Shown here piece by piece: positions 18,486 to 26,317 of a stretch of DNA of 64,000 nt. Under the pieces are notes generated by a model. It was given only the letters and a program-made list of their open reading frames with translations. It ran no database searches and was not told the origin of the DNA. Both the position numbers and the translations under genes were made by a program. The stretch spans positions 1 through 64,000 of the forward strand of contig DIHK01000063.1 in assembly GCA_002420115.1 (NCBI GenBank). The letters are read 5' to 3'. The stretch comes from Nitrospira sp. UBA5698. Lineage in GTDB: Bacteria > Nitrospirota > Nitrospiria > Nitrospirales > Nitrospiraceae. Position 1 is the first letter of the stretch. Each line of letters starts with the position of its first letter.

Positions 18486-18767
18486 ATGGCACAGGAAGAG
18501 AGTGGTCAAACGAGTCTCGAGATCACATGCCAAGAGGTCGCGCAGTGGGCCTCAGCCTATCTGGATGAGCACGTTGGTGATGAACGGAAGTGTCAGATCG
18601 TTCTACATCTGGCGATCTGTGCCGGTTGTGAGACCTATGTGAAACAGATTGTAACAGTTCGGGACACAGTGAGGTTGCTGGCCAAGTCAGAGGAACAACC
18701 GTCCGACTCACACCGATTGCGGCAGGCCTTTGTTGCATGGGTGCGCCGATCAATACCAAAGAGCTGA
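18486..18767 (+). CDS. Zinc-finger anti-sigma factor candidate
   Basis: A 93-residue soluble protein with the layout of small zinc-binding anti-sigma proteins (zf-HC2 / ZAS type). It has an N-terminal Cys (TCQEVAQW), a helix (SAYLDEHVGDERKCQIVLHL) and the H-x3-C-x2-C signature HLAICAGC. Members hold their ECF sigma factor inactive and some release it on oxidation or metal loss. Its position after the ECF sigma gene supports the pairing. GAGGAGGG lies before the ATG. No transmembrane helix is present, so any signal is cytoplasmic. Confidence 0.78.
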   Translation: MAQEESGQTSLEITCQEVAQWASAYLDEHVGDERKCQIVLHLAICAGCETYVKQIVTVRDTVRLLAKSEEQPSDSHRLRQAFVAWVRRSIPKS

Positions 18768-18893
18768 CAGACTAAAAGTGCCCGAAAGAGTCTCTTGTCA
18801 GTCGGAGGGGTGTTGGAACCATTAGGTCAGACAGCTTGCTCAGCCCGGTAGTGAATGTTGCAGGAACCCACTCCAAGTATTTTGTCATGCACA

Positions 18894-20873
18894 TCATTTA
18901 GGTGATGCCTGCCAGACTACATCATCGCGTACAAAGAAGACCGCTGAATCGTTAACAGCAATGCCTTGACCAGAATCCTTGACCACCAATTCGTAGAAAG
19001 TGAACCCGCCTCCGGTCTTAGCTACTCGTGCGACTTGCGTTTGGTTCGACCAATAAATGTGTGTTTGGTCTTGTGTAATTTGAGACGGTGAGTCACGCGG
19101 TGTTCCATCATAGAGAGTCGTAACTGGTCCCCCATTTACCGAAACCTTGCGTATGTCTCCAGTATCATGTTCTGCAAAATATGCATTATCTGCATCCACC
19201 TCAAGCCCCGTCGGCGACTGAATACTGGTGGCAATTGTGCTTAATGTTCCTCCAGCTACAGGCAGTTTTCTTAATGAGTAACCAGCTGTTGATAGATCAT
19301 CGAGCCAGTATACAGAACCACTCGCTACTGCGATCTTCCCAGCGTGAGCAGAAGTAGCAGTTGACAACGTGGTGACCGGTCCACCTGATAGGGACATTCT
19401 TCTTACAGCGGAGGCGATATCTTCAGTCCAATAAATATATGACCCGTCAGAGGTGATATCGTTAATGTGACCAACCGTTGATTGGTCTATTCCCATCGAA
19501 TACAGTATTTCGGGGAACCCACCATCAATGGGAAGTTTCTTGATTGATCCAACATCAGCTACATAGATAGACTGTCCAACTATAACAAAGGGCGGTCTTG
19601 CTGAATTCAGAAACCCGCTCGCAACGGTAGTGATTGCTCCGCTTGGGATGGAAACCGTCCGCACTCTACCCCGTCCTTCTCTAGCAAGCTCCGCGCCACC
19701 TTCAATCCAATAGAGGTTTGTGGAGGTAATCGCTAGTTTTCCATTGGGAGCGGTGAGTCCGTCTAGGACGACCGAAACTTGCCCGCCTTGTAAAGGAACA
19801 CTTTTGATTCGCCCCATCTGCCCAGTCGTGCAGCAAGCCGTTTCAACCCAGAACAGTCGATTGTCCTGAATTGCGATAGAGTTCGCTTGATTTTCAAGGC
19901 TCGACAGAATTACACGAGATCCTCCGCTAATAGGAACCGAGTTGATGGTAGTTGTGTCACTCCAATACACATTGGAGCTGTCTGCCCCGATACTCCTTAC
20001 TATCTGATCGGCGGGAATATTTATGACATCAGAGAGAGTGATAGGAGTTCCACCAGTTGAGGCAACTTTTCTGATGCGGTAGCGATTGGATAAGCTTGAA
20101 CTCCAGTCGAAGAAAACCTGCCCCTCACGTACCACCATCGCACGCACCGAGAAACCATCATGAGACGCTTCTGTAGTAATAACCTGCGGAAGACCGCCTG
20201 CTTTAGAAATTCGAACAATAGACGTTGTAGTATCCGTGGGAGTTGGTCTTCGCTCTTCTTGTTCCCAATAAACATGAGTGCTGTCCGCGGTCAGAGTTAT
20301 AACTGTACCGCTGATGGTTGCTAAGATGCTTGGAGAGCTTCCATCAAGAGGTACTTTCTGTAGAAGCGCAGTTGCTCTTGCCGCATCACACACGATCCAG
20401 TACGCATTCTCATTATCGATTGCAAACTCGTTTGTCGCATTGGAGACGCAGGTCCGTCCTTGGCCGACAAAAATCACGGTTCCGTCGGGTGAAGCGCTTA
20501 CAATCAGTCTGTCTGCTTCATTGGATATAGCTCTATCTTCAAGCCAGTAAACGTCCTGCCCCAAGACTTTAATGGCGAGAGGCTCCTTCATAGGGATGGC
20601 CAATGGCGTCTCGTCCCCGCCCGTGGTTGGAGCTTTCTTCATCCCGACATACGGATCGCCATCAGTCCAAATGAGATCATTGGAAGCTACGCGAAAGCTC
20701 TGGATGTTTGGAGTATCTCGTGTAGCGGAAATTACAGGACCCGTCGCGCCACTTCCTGGAGGGTTTCCAGTGTTTTGAGAGGTTGTAGTGGGACTACTCT
20801 CTCCTCTTGAACAGCCTAGCGGCAAAAGTATCATCATTATCAAAAGTGTTGCGCGGTACATATGTGAAGGCAT
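18894..20873 (-). CDS. Beta-propeller lipoprotein with YW-type repeats (DUF5050-like)
   Basis: A 659-residue exported lipoprotein with a short N-terminal signal ending in the lipobox PLGC (MPSHMYRATLLIMMILLPLGC). The mature protein is about 13 repeats of 40-50 residues with the recurring pattern (V/L)YW(S/T/I)(D/E)...(I/V)xxxP(L/I)xGG, typical of six-bladed YWTD-like or DUF5050 propellers, here probably two. Such domains bind ligands or partners at the cell surface; no catalytic motif is visible. In-frame starts at 20873, 20900 and TTG 20915 are possible; 20873 gives the best signal peptide. Base composition looks more A+T-rich than its neighbours, which may indicate transfer. Confidence 0.75.
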   Translation of the reverse strand: MPSHMYRATLLIMMILLPLGCSRGESSPTTTSQNTGNPPGSGATGPVISATRDTPNIQSFRVASNDLIWTDGDPYVGMKKAPTTGGDETPLAIPMKEPLAIKVLGQDVYWLEDRAISNEADRLIVSASPDGTVIFVGQGRTCVSNATNEFAIDNENAYWIVCDAARATALLQKVPLDGSSPSILATISGTVITLTADSTHVYWEQEERRPTPTDTTTSIVRISKAGGLPQVITTEASHDGFSVRAMVVREGQVFFDWSSSLSNRYRIRKVASTGGTPITLSDVINIPADQIVRSIGADSSNVYWSDTTTINSVPISGGSRVILSSLENQANSIAIQDNRLFWVETACCTTGQMGRIKSVPLQGGQVSVVLDGLTAPNGKLAITSTNLYWIEGGAELAREGRGRVRTVSIPSGAITTVASGFLNSARPPFVIVGQSIYVADVGSIKKLPIDGGFPEILYSMGIDQSTVGHINDITSDGSYIYWTEDIASAVRRMSLSGGPVTTLSTATSAHAGKIAVASGSVYWLDDLSTAGYSLRKLPVAGGTLSTIATSIQSPTGLEVDADNAYFAEHDTGDIRKVSVNGGPVTTLYDGTPRDSPSQITQDQTHIYWSNQTQVARVAKTGGGFTFYELVVKDSGQGIAVNDSAVFFVRDDVVWQASPK

Positions 20874-21166
20874 CAAACCAGTTCCTACCCTTTGAAACAT
20901 TGCTACGTTCTCCAACCTCGTAAGGTGCGGGCAAGCCTATGAGATGTTTCTTCTATGGAGCTATCCTACTTTGGGGGGGAGCAGCCCGATAAACACGCTA
21001 AGTCTTTTTTGATTCTAGTTCCGGCAATATGTCTAAGCAGACAGGGGTATTCGCGACCTTTGAGTGGGGATTCAGCGTCTGTGGAGCTTAGTCCTGACTG
21101 GCCCTCTTTATGGTGTAAGACCCGCTCGCATCCTCCGACTATCTATCCAAGGGGAGGGAGATGCCA

Positions 21167-21625
21167 ATGAATCATCGACTGACATTTTCTGTTGTATTGG
21201 CATTGTTCACGGTATTCATGGGAGTGGCATGTGCCAGCGAATATGTCGAGTATGGTGGAGTGGCAATCAACGGCTATGATCCGGTTGCCTATTTTACGGA
21301 GCGGAAGCCGGTGAAGGGAGCGCCGGAATTTCGAGCTGAGTTCCAGGGCGCAACCTTCCAGTTTGCCTCGGCTGATCATCGGGACCGCTTTGCCGCTAAG
21401 CCAGAAGAATTCGCCCCGCAGTATGGAGGGTATTGCGCCTATGGGACGGCGAAAGGGTACAAGGCCAAGATCGACCCTGAAGCCTTTACCGTAGTCCAGG
21501 GTAAGCTCTACCTCAATTATAGTGATGCCGTGCAGACGCGATGGCTGTCCGATATCCCTGGGTATATCCAACAAGCCGATGCCAATTGGCCAGAGGTTCA
21601 GAAGCAGACGCGAGTGCGAGAATAG
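21167..21625 (+). CDS. Exported YHS-domain protein
   Basis: A 152-residue protein with a signal peptide (MNHRLTFSVVLALFTVFMGVACAS) and a YHS-like domain: YGGVAINGYDPVAYFTERKPVKG, FQFASADHRDRFAAKPEEFAPQYGGYCAYG. The YHS family is often linked to metal (copper) handling or placed next to metal-dependent redox proteins, but this exported form has no proven function. ATG 21167 has AGGGGAGGG at ideal spacing; the ATG two codons upstream is too close. The Lys/Met-rich repeat protein follows 59 bases downstream on the same strand and the pair ends in a strong terminator. Confidence 0.85.
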   Translation: MNHRLTFSVVLALFTVFMGVACASEYVEYGGVAINGYDPVAYFTERKPVKGAPEFRAEFQGATFQFASADHRDRFAAKPEEFAPQYGGYCAYGTAKGYKAKIDPEAFTVVQGKLYLNYSDAVQTRWLSDIPGYIQQADANWPEVQKQTRVRE

Positions 21626-21684
21626 CAGAAGGCAGTGCTGGGAGTATGTCCATTCACCACTATCAACCAACCAGGAGGTTTTCG

Positions 21685-21954
21685 ATGAAGACGATGATTA
21701 CAGCCGTAGCGGTCGCTGGCCTGATGTGTGCCGGGTCCTATTCCTTTGCCAATGAAATGGGCAAGATGGCTAATGAGATGAAGGGGGAGATGAAGGCGGC
21801 CACTGATGCAATGAAAGCGAAACCGGATGCGATGAAGGGTGAGATGAAAGCAAAGACCGATTCGATGAAGGCACCGAAGGATGCTATGAAGGATGACATG
21901 AAAGCCGCAAAGGATGCGATGAAAAGCGATATGAAGGGCTCCATGGGCTACTAA
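21685..21954 (+). CDS. Exported Lys/Met-rich repeat protein (MKGEMK type)
   Basis: An 89-residue protein. ATG 21685 follows AGGAGG and gives a signal peptide (MKTMITAVAVAGLMCAGSYSFA). The mature chain is almost only charged residues plus Ala and Met, in repeats of about 7-11 residues (MKGEMKAATDAMKAKPDA, MKDDMKAAKDAMKSDMK), predicting long amphipathic helices of LEA- or apolipoprotein-like character. No family is recognised. A related protein with the same layout is encoded at 40875-41243. The protein could bind membranes or metals or protect periplasmic proteins, which is guesswork. The start of the longer open frame is upstream noise. Confidence 0.8.
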   Translation: MKTMITAVAVAGLMCAGSYSFANEMGKMANEMKGEMKAATDAMKAKPDAMKGEMKAKTDSMKAPKDAMKDDMKAAKDAMKSDMKGSMGY

Positions 21955-21985
21955 GTAGAGAGCCCTTCACGCGTCTACCTCCAGG

Positions 21986-22020
21986 GCCTGCGTTCGGGTA
22001 ACCCGAGCGCAGGCTTTCTT
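21986..22020 (+). terminator. Rho-independent terminator
   Basis: A 13-bp stem with one G-T pair (GCCTGCGTTCGGG against CCCGAGCGCAGGC) and a 3-base loop is followed by TTTCTT. It ends the YHS / MKGEMK-repeat transcript. Confidence 0.85.
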
Positions 22021-22114
22021 GTCTATACAGACCAGTTCATCCCTCGTTGTAAGGAATCTACCCGATCTCGGACGAAACCGTATCCTATGTAGCGCAAACT
22101 GAGGAGGGGGAGCG

Positions 22115-23059
22115 ATGGAAGAATTCGGGCGGTCGACCAACGCAGTGATGAGAGGAGAAGTGGAGCCAGGGCCAACAATGGGATCTTCTGGATGGGATCT
22201 CCCATCTAGGGCGATCCAGGCGGTGTCGCCTATCCCTTCGACCGAGCGAATCTACCGTCATCGACTACCGGTACGGATCAGCCATTGGCTGAATGTGCCA
22301 TTCCTCATTATCTTGATCATGAGCGGTCTGCAGATTTTCAACGCGCATCCAGCGCTCTATTGGGGCGACCAGTCCGATCGCGACCGCGCCTTGCTCTCGA
22401 TCAGGCCCATGCAGGCGGAAGGCGGAGACGTTATTGGGGTCACGACTATTCTAGGGCATCAATTCGAGACAACCGGTGTGCTCGGCTACTCCAATGGATC
22501 GGGCCGTGCCTTTCCTGCTTGGGCGACCATCCCACGCGCCAAGTGGCTTGCGATGGGACGGCAATGGCATCTGTTCTTTGCGTGGCTCTTTGTGATCAAC
22601 GGGCTGATCTTTACCGCCTACGCTTTGGCGAGTCGACATGTCACCCACGATCTGGTCCCCTCTCGAAATGATTGTCGCAGCTTTGGTAAGTCGCTTCGCG
22701 CGCATCTGTTTCTGAAACAATCAGGGAGTTGGCACGCCAAGGGGTACAACGTGCTTCAGAAAATCACCTATACGACCATTCTCTTGATCGTGGCCCCACT
22801 GATCGTACTCACCGGTCTCGCGATGTCGCCGACGATCGACACTGCAGTTCCCTGGCTCTTGACGGTATTGGGTGGGCGTCAGGCTGCCAGGACGATCCAC
22901 TTCATCACCTGTTTTGCATTCGTCGGGTTCATTCTGATTCATGTCATCCAAGTGATTGCTACTGGGTTCATCAACAATATCTGCTCGATGGTCACTGGGT
23001 GGTTTACGGTCAAACACGTGAAGTGTACCTCGTGCAGCGTGGAGCGGCACGGTAAATAG
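22115..23059 (+). CDS. Di-haem cytochrome b (membrane electron-transfer subunit)
   Basis: A 314-residue membrane protein of the cytochrome b561 / Ni-Fe hydrogenase b-type family. It has four hydrophobic helices with histidines in haem-ligand positions (RISHWLNVPFLIILIMSGLQIF, RQWHLFFAWLFVINGLIFTAYALASRH, KITYTTILLIVAPLIVLTGLAM, RTIHFITCFAFVGFILIHVIQVI). A long periplasmic loop lies between helices 1 and 2. The C-terminus carries a Cys pair (KCTSC). GAGGAGGGGG lies before the ATG. The next gene encodes a Tat-exported molybdopterin oxidoreductase, so this subunit probably exchanges electrons between the quinone pool and that enzyme. Confidence 0.88.
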   Translation: MEEFGRSTNAVMRGEVEPGPTMGSSGWDLPSRAIQAVSPIPSTERIYRHRLPVRISHWLNVPFLIILIMSGLQIFNAHPALYWGDQSDRDRALLSIRPMQAEGGDVIGVTTILGHQFETTGVLGYSNGSGRAFPAWATIPRAKWLAMGRQWHLFFAWLFVINGLIFTAYALASRHVTHDLVPSRNDCRSFGKSLRAHLFLKQSGSWHAKGYNVLQKITYTTILLIVAPLIVLTGLAMSPTIDTAVPWLLTVLGGRQAARTIHFITCFAFVGFILIHVIQVIATGFINNICSMVTGWFTVKHVKCTSCSVERHGK

Positions 23060-23135
23060 TTTCAGATTTCAGGTCTGAGAAGTGTGACTCTTGCATAACT
23101 CGAAACGTTAAACATGAAACTCGATCCACCAAACC
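23060..23135. repeat. TTTCAGGT / GAAACGTTAAAC repeat cluster
   Basis: Degenerate copies of the window-wide repeat in both orientations (TTTCAGATTTCAGGTCTGAGAAGTGTG, then CGAAACGTTAAACATGAAACTCG, with units no longer than about 10 bases) fill the 113-base gap between the cytochrome b gene and its molybdopterin partner. Confidence 0.65.
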
Positions 23136-23172
23136 AGAAACTTCCACACCTACTACTGATTACGGAGGCAAT

Positions 23173-23946
23173 ATGATTCCACAACAACAATCAATGAAGC
23201 GGCGACAGTTCCTGAAGGGGACTGTCGGGGCAGCGAGTGTGGTCGCACTGTCCGGTTGTGACAATCTCACGCAGAGCAGCTGGTTTCCAAGCATCCTGAG
23301 CAAGGCTGAGCGACTGACTGAAGTGGTGCAACGGGCGATCACGCCCCGTGATGCGTTGGCGAAAGAGTATCAAGAGGTCGACATTTCAACGATCTTCCCG
23401 GCGAACGGCAATACCGATCCTGGGACGGTCGAGTACGCCGAACATGTCGGGCAGAAGTTTGCCGACTGGACGCTGGAAGTGGTCGGTTTGGTGAAGACGC
23501 CAAGAAGTTGGTCGCTGGCTGCGCTGAAAGAATTGCCTGCACGGACACAGATCACGCGTCACGATTGTGTGGAGGGCTGGAGTGCCATTGGGAAATGGAC
23601 AGGTGCGCCGATCGGAGACTTAATGCACCAGGTCCAGCCGTTGCCTGATGCACGGTATGCGGTGTTTCACTGTGCCGATGTGGATGATGAAGGGATTGCC
23701 TATTACGAGAGCATGGCGGTGGCCGATTGTTATCATCCCCAGACGATTCTTGCCTACGAACTCAACGATACGCCGCTCGATGTACCGCATGGTGCTCCAC
23801 TGCGCCTGCGCTTTGAACGCCAGCTTGGCTACAAGCAGGCCAAGTATGTCATGAAGATTGAGTTGGTGGAGTCCTTAGCGGGCATCGGTGGTGGAAAGGG
23901 AGGATATTGGGAAGATCAGGGGTATGAGTGGTACGCCGGCATTTAG
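23173..23946 (+). CDS. Tat-exported molybdopterin oxidoreductase (sulfite oxidase / MsrP fold)
   Basis: A 257-residue protein with a twin-arginine signal (MKRRQFLKG, Arg10/Arg11) followed by a possible lipobox (LSGC29). The sulfite-oxidase-type molybdopterin domain follows, with the molybdenum-ligating Cys132 in ITRHDCVEGWSAIGKW and the family signature in RFERQLGYKQAKYVMKIELV. It acts in the periplasm. The substrate could be sulfite, a protein methionine sulfoxide (MsrP-like) or another S- or N-oxide. No dimerisation domain of classical sulfite oxidase is present. The adjacent cytochrome b is the likely redox partner. GGAGG lies before the ATG. Confidence 0.88.
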   Translation: MIPQQQSMKRRQFLKGTVGAASVVALSGCDNLTQSSWFPSILSKAERLTEVVQRAITPRDALAKEYQEVDISTIFPANGNTDPGTVEYAEHVGQKFADWTLEVVGLVKTPRSWSLAALKELPARTQITRHDCVEGWSAIGKWTGAPIGDLMHQVQPLPDARYAVFHCADVDDEGIAYYESMAVADCYHPQTILAYELNDTPLDVPHGAPLRLRFERQLGYKQAKYVMKIELVESLAGIGGGKGGYWEDQGYEWYAGI

Positions 23947-23947
23947 A

Positions 23948-24073
23948 GCAGAGTGATGAAACAAGCCGCCAGCATCGTTCTCGCATCGCTCAGACCCTCA
24001 ACGTACCCCAGAGGGTACGCCTCGGCCCTTCGCTCGCTGCGGCCTTGCTGGACGACTTGTTTGATCACTCTGC
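23948..24073. repeat. 126-base inverted-repeat element (MITE- or REP-like)
   Basis: The outer ends are complementary over about 26 bases with few mismatches (GCAGAGTGATGAAACAAG at the left, CTTGTTTGATCACTCTGC at the right). Inside are a perfect 7-bp hairpin (CGTACCC-caga-GGGTACG, about 24002-24019) and a GGCC-bounded hairpin. It begins 2 bases after the molybdopterin gene's stop. It encodes no transposase, so it looks like a non-autonomous element or bacterial interspersed hairpin that can fold as a whole. Confidence 0.75.
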
Positions 24074-24154
24074 GGGTCGCCGGTGTTCGTCTGTGATCGT
24101 GAGGACTTGGAGTACGATTGGGTAAAAGGTGAAATTCCAACCGAGGTACAGAAT

Positions 24155-24691
24155 ATGTGGAAACAGTCATGGGCATGGGGTCGTTGGCTAGGAATTGTGG
24201 TCATGGTCATGGTGGTCGGATGGTTCTCACTGCAATCGGCGGATGCTATGCTTGGAAATCCTGCTCCTGAGATTACGAACGCCACCTGGATCAATAGCGC
24301 GCCGCTGCGGATGGCCGATCTTCGGGGCAACGTAGTCATGGTCGAGTTCTGGACCTTCGGTTGCTACAACTGCCGGAATGTCGAACCTTACGTGAAACAC
24401 TGGTACCAGCAGTACAAGGATCAAGGCTTCGTGGTTATCGGCGTCCATTCGCCGGAATTTGCGCATGAGCGCGAAGTGGAAAATGTGAAGCGGTACATGA
24501 AGGAACATGAGATCCGCTTTCCCGTGCCGATCGACAATGAGTTCTCGACATGGAATCGTTATGGGAATCGCTATTGGCCCGCGATGTATCTGATCGACAA
24601 GCGGGGCATTATTCGCTCTGTCAACATCGGCGAGGGGGGATATAGCGAAATGGAGAGACAGATCCAAACGCTGCTGGCCGAGCCAGGCTGA
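24155..24691 (+). CDS. TlpA/DipZ-like exported thioredoxin
   Basis: A 178-residue protein with an N-terminal signal/anchor helix (about residues 9-27) and a thioredoxin fold of the AhpC-TSA/redoxin type. The active site Cys70-x2-Cys73 lies in EFWTFGCYNCRNVEPY, close to the WTYxCxNC form of DipZ-like proteins. The C-terminal cis-Pro region is YWPAMYLIDKRGIIR. It would reduce or exchange disulfides in the periplasm. ATG 24155 is chosen for the GAGG at good spacing and the clean signal peptide. It may serve the exported enzymes encoded just upstream or downstream. Confidence 0.88.
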   Translation: MWKQSWAWGRWLGIVVMVMVVGWFSLQSADAMLGNPAPEITNATWINSAPLRMADLRGNVVMVEFWTFGCYNCRNVEPYVKHWYQQYKDQGFVVIGVHSPEFAHEREVENVKRYMKEHEIRFPVPIDNEFSTWNRYGNRYWPAMYLIDKRGIIRSVNIGEGGYSEMERQIQTLLAEPG

Positions 24692-24923
24692 GCACATACT
24701 GACGTTCATAGTCAGCCTGCCATCTTTCTGCTGTCATATGTGGTGTTTGAAGGCTCGATCATTCACATCTGCAATCCTGCCGATGCGACTCATCTCATAA
24801 TGCACCGAATACATTGGATAACGAATCCATATCCGATCGGCATCGTACTTGCTCCACCTACAGTCGTCTGCCTGGCAGACATTACTGCATGGCACTCTAT
24901 GAGTGCAGGAAGGAGCAACGAAG

Positions 24924-26090
24924 ATGTTCTATGTTCGTACACTCGCAATCATCTTGACCATTCTCTCCATCGGTCCTGCTTTCAGCATCATTGCACAAAC
25001 GTCGCCAGCGTCAGCGCATGGTGCACCGGAGTATCCAATCAGCCGTCAATACAACTGCTACAAGCATCAGGGACAGGCGCTTTCGGAATGCGTGGCGGCG
25101 ATCGCGTTCGGCGGAGCGCAGGCGATCTACGATTGGAACGGTGTGAATCAGGCTGGGGCCGGCGGCAACCATCGCGCGGTGGTGCCGGACGGAAAACTCT
25201 GTGCCGGTGGCCAAGAGAAGTTCAAGGGGTTCGACTTGGCGCGGAGCGACTGGGACGCCACGCCATGGTCACCGAACGCAAGCGGGCGCTATGAGTTTCG
25301 CTATCATGTCACCGCACCCCATCGCACGTTGTCATGGCAATTCTATCTCACGCGAAACGGATGGAACCCGGCGACCGCACCGCTGAAGTGGTCTGATTTA
25401 GACCTCGTCGCCGAAGTGTTTGGTCCGCAGGTCATCACCACGCCGGATAGCCGTTACCTCATGCAGTTGAATTTGCCGGCACGCCAAGGACGCCACCTGC
25501 TGTATGCGGTGTGGCAACGTTCCGATAGCACGGAGGCATTTTACAGTTGTTCGGATGTGATGTTCGGAGGAGGGGGCGGAACGCCGCCGACTCCAACCGG
25601 ATTTCAGCAACTCGGCCAGATTGCCGCGAGTGACTTGCCGATTGGGACGACGATGAAATTCCGCGTGTTCGATCGCAACGGTGCCGACGTAGAGACGCAC
25701 AACTTGACGGTCCAGAACGGAGACCAGCCGGCGAGCGAGTGGTTGAAAGATCTAGCGACTCTGGTCAATCAGGCCTCGCGATTCGTGCGCATCGGTCAAC
25801 TCCAGAGTGGAACGATCGTGGTACCCGTCGGAAAGACGATACTTCAAGTGTACGCCCTCACTGCTGATTCGGGAGTACGCTATGTGCTCGATACCACCTT
25901 CCCGCCAGGCACAAATCCGCCTCCCGCATCCGGGACAACATGGACGGAAGGCAAAGCCTATAAGGTCGGTGATGTGGTCGTCTACCAAGGGCGACGCTAC
26001 ACCTGTCTGCAAGCCCATACGGCATGGGTCGGGGCCGGATGGTATCCCAATGCCGTTGGTGTGGTGAATGTTCTCTGGCGTCCTCTGTAA
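24924..26090 (+). CDS. Chitin-type lytic polysaccharide monooxygenase (AA10) with C-terminal chitin-binding module
   Basis: A 388-residue secreted copper enzyme. The signal peptide ends ASA and cleavage exposes His32, the N-terminal His needed for the copper histidine brace; the second brace residue is His133 (TAPHRTLSWQFYLT). The catalytic domain (residues 32-187) closes with the family segment AVWQRSDSTEAFYSCSDV, very close to GbpA-like enzymes. A linker and a GbpA-like middle domain (about 195-330) precede a C-terminal CBM5/12-type module with exposed aromatics (WTEGKAYKVGDVVVYQG, YTCLQAH, GWYPN). It oxidatively cleaves chitin or a related polysaccharide. AAGGAG precedes ATG 24924. The combination is unexpected in an autotrophic nitrifier. 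Confidence 0.9.
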   Translation: MFYVRTLAIILTILSIGPAFSIIAQTSPASAHGAPEYPISRQYNCYKHQGQALSECVAAIAFGGAQAIYDWNGVNQAGAGGNHRAVVPDGKLCAGGQEKFKGFDLARSDWDATPWSPNASGRYEFRYHVTAPHRTLSWQFYLTRNGWNPATAPLKWSDLDLVAEVFGPQVITTPDSRYLMQLNLPARQGRHLLYAVWQRSDSTEAFYSCSDVMFGGGGGTPPTPTGFQQLGQIAASDLPIGTTMKFRVFDRNGADVETHNLTVQNGDQPASEWLKDLATLVNQASRFVRIGQLQSGTIVVPVGKTILQVYALTADSGVRYVLDTTFPPGTNPPPASGTTWTEGKAYKVGDVVVYQGRRYTCLQAHTAWVGAGWYPNAVGVVNVLWRPL

Positions 26091-26130
26091 CCGGTTCATC
26101 TGCACAACTGCGAGGATCGTAAGGCGCGTC

Positions 26131-26175
26131 GTCTGGCTCCGTGGCCCACAAGGTACGGAGCCAGACTCGTTTGTG
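26131..26175 (+). terminator. Hairpin terminator after the LPMO gene
   Basis: A perfect 12-bp stem (GTCTGGCTCCGT and ACGGAGCCAGAC, 26131-26142 and 26155-26166) with a 12-base loop is followed by TCGTTTGTGG, a weak T-rich tail. Confidence 0.6.
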
Positions 26176-26215
26176 GTGCTGAAGACTGAGTGCTCGCCTC
26201 GCTGAGCGGGCGAAG

Positions 26216-26317
26216 TGGGCTGAGTTTCGGGTTTCGAGTTTCAGGCGTAATGTTTCATGTTATGCAGAAACTGAAGACCCTTAGTCTTGAAACTTGAGAC
26301 CTGACACCTGAAACTGG
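26216..26317. repeat. GTTTCGAGTTTCAGG / GAAACTTGAGACC repeat cluster
   Basis: Copies of the repeat in one orientation (GGGTTTCGAGTTTCAGG, ATGTTTCATG) are followed by the opposite orientation (CTTGAAACTTGAGACCTG, CTGAAACTGG). The glycosyltransferase stop codon lies immediately after. The convergent gap holds only this and the LPMO terminator. Confidence 0.7.

Noticed and set aside
21143..21670. 175-codon minus-strand frame across the YHS gene
   Set aside because: Antisense to a well-supported exported YHS protein with signal peptide and ribosome-binding site.
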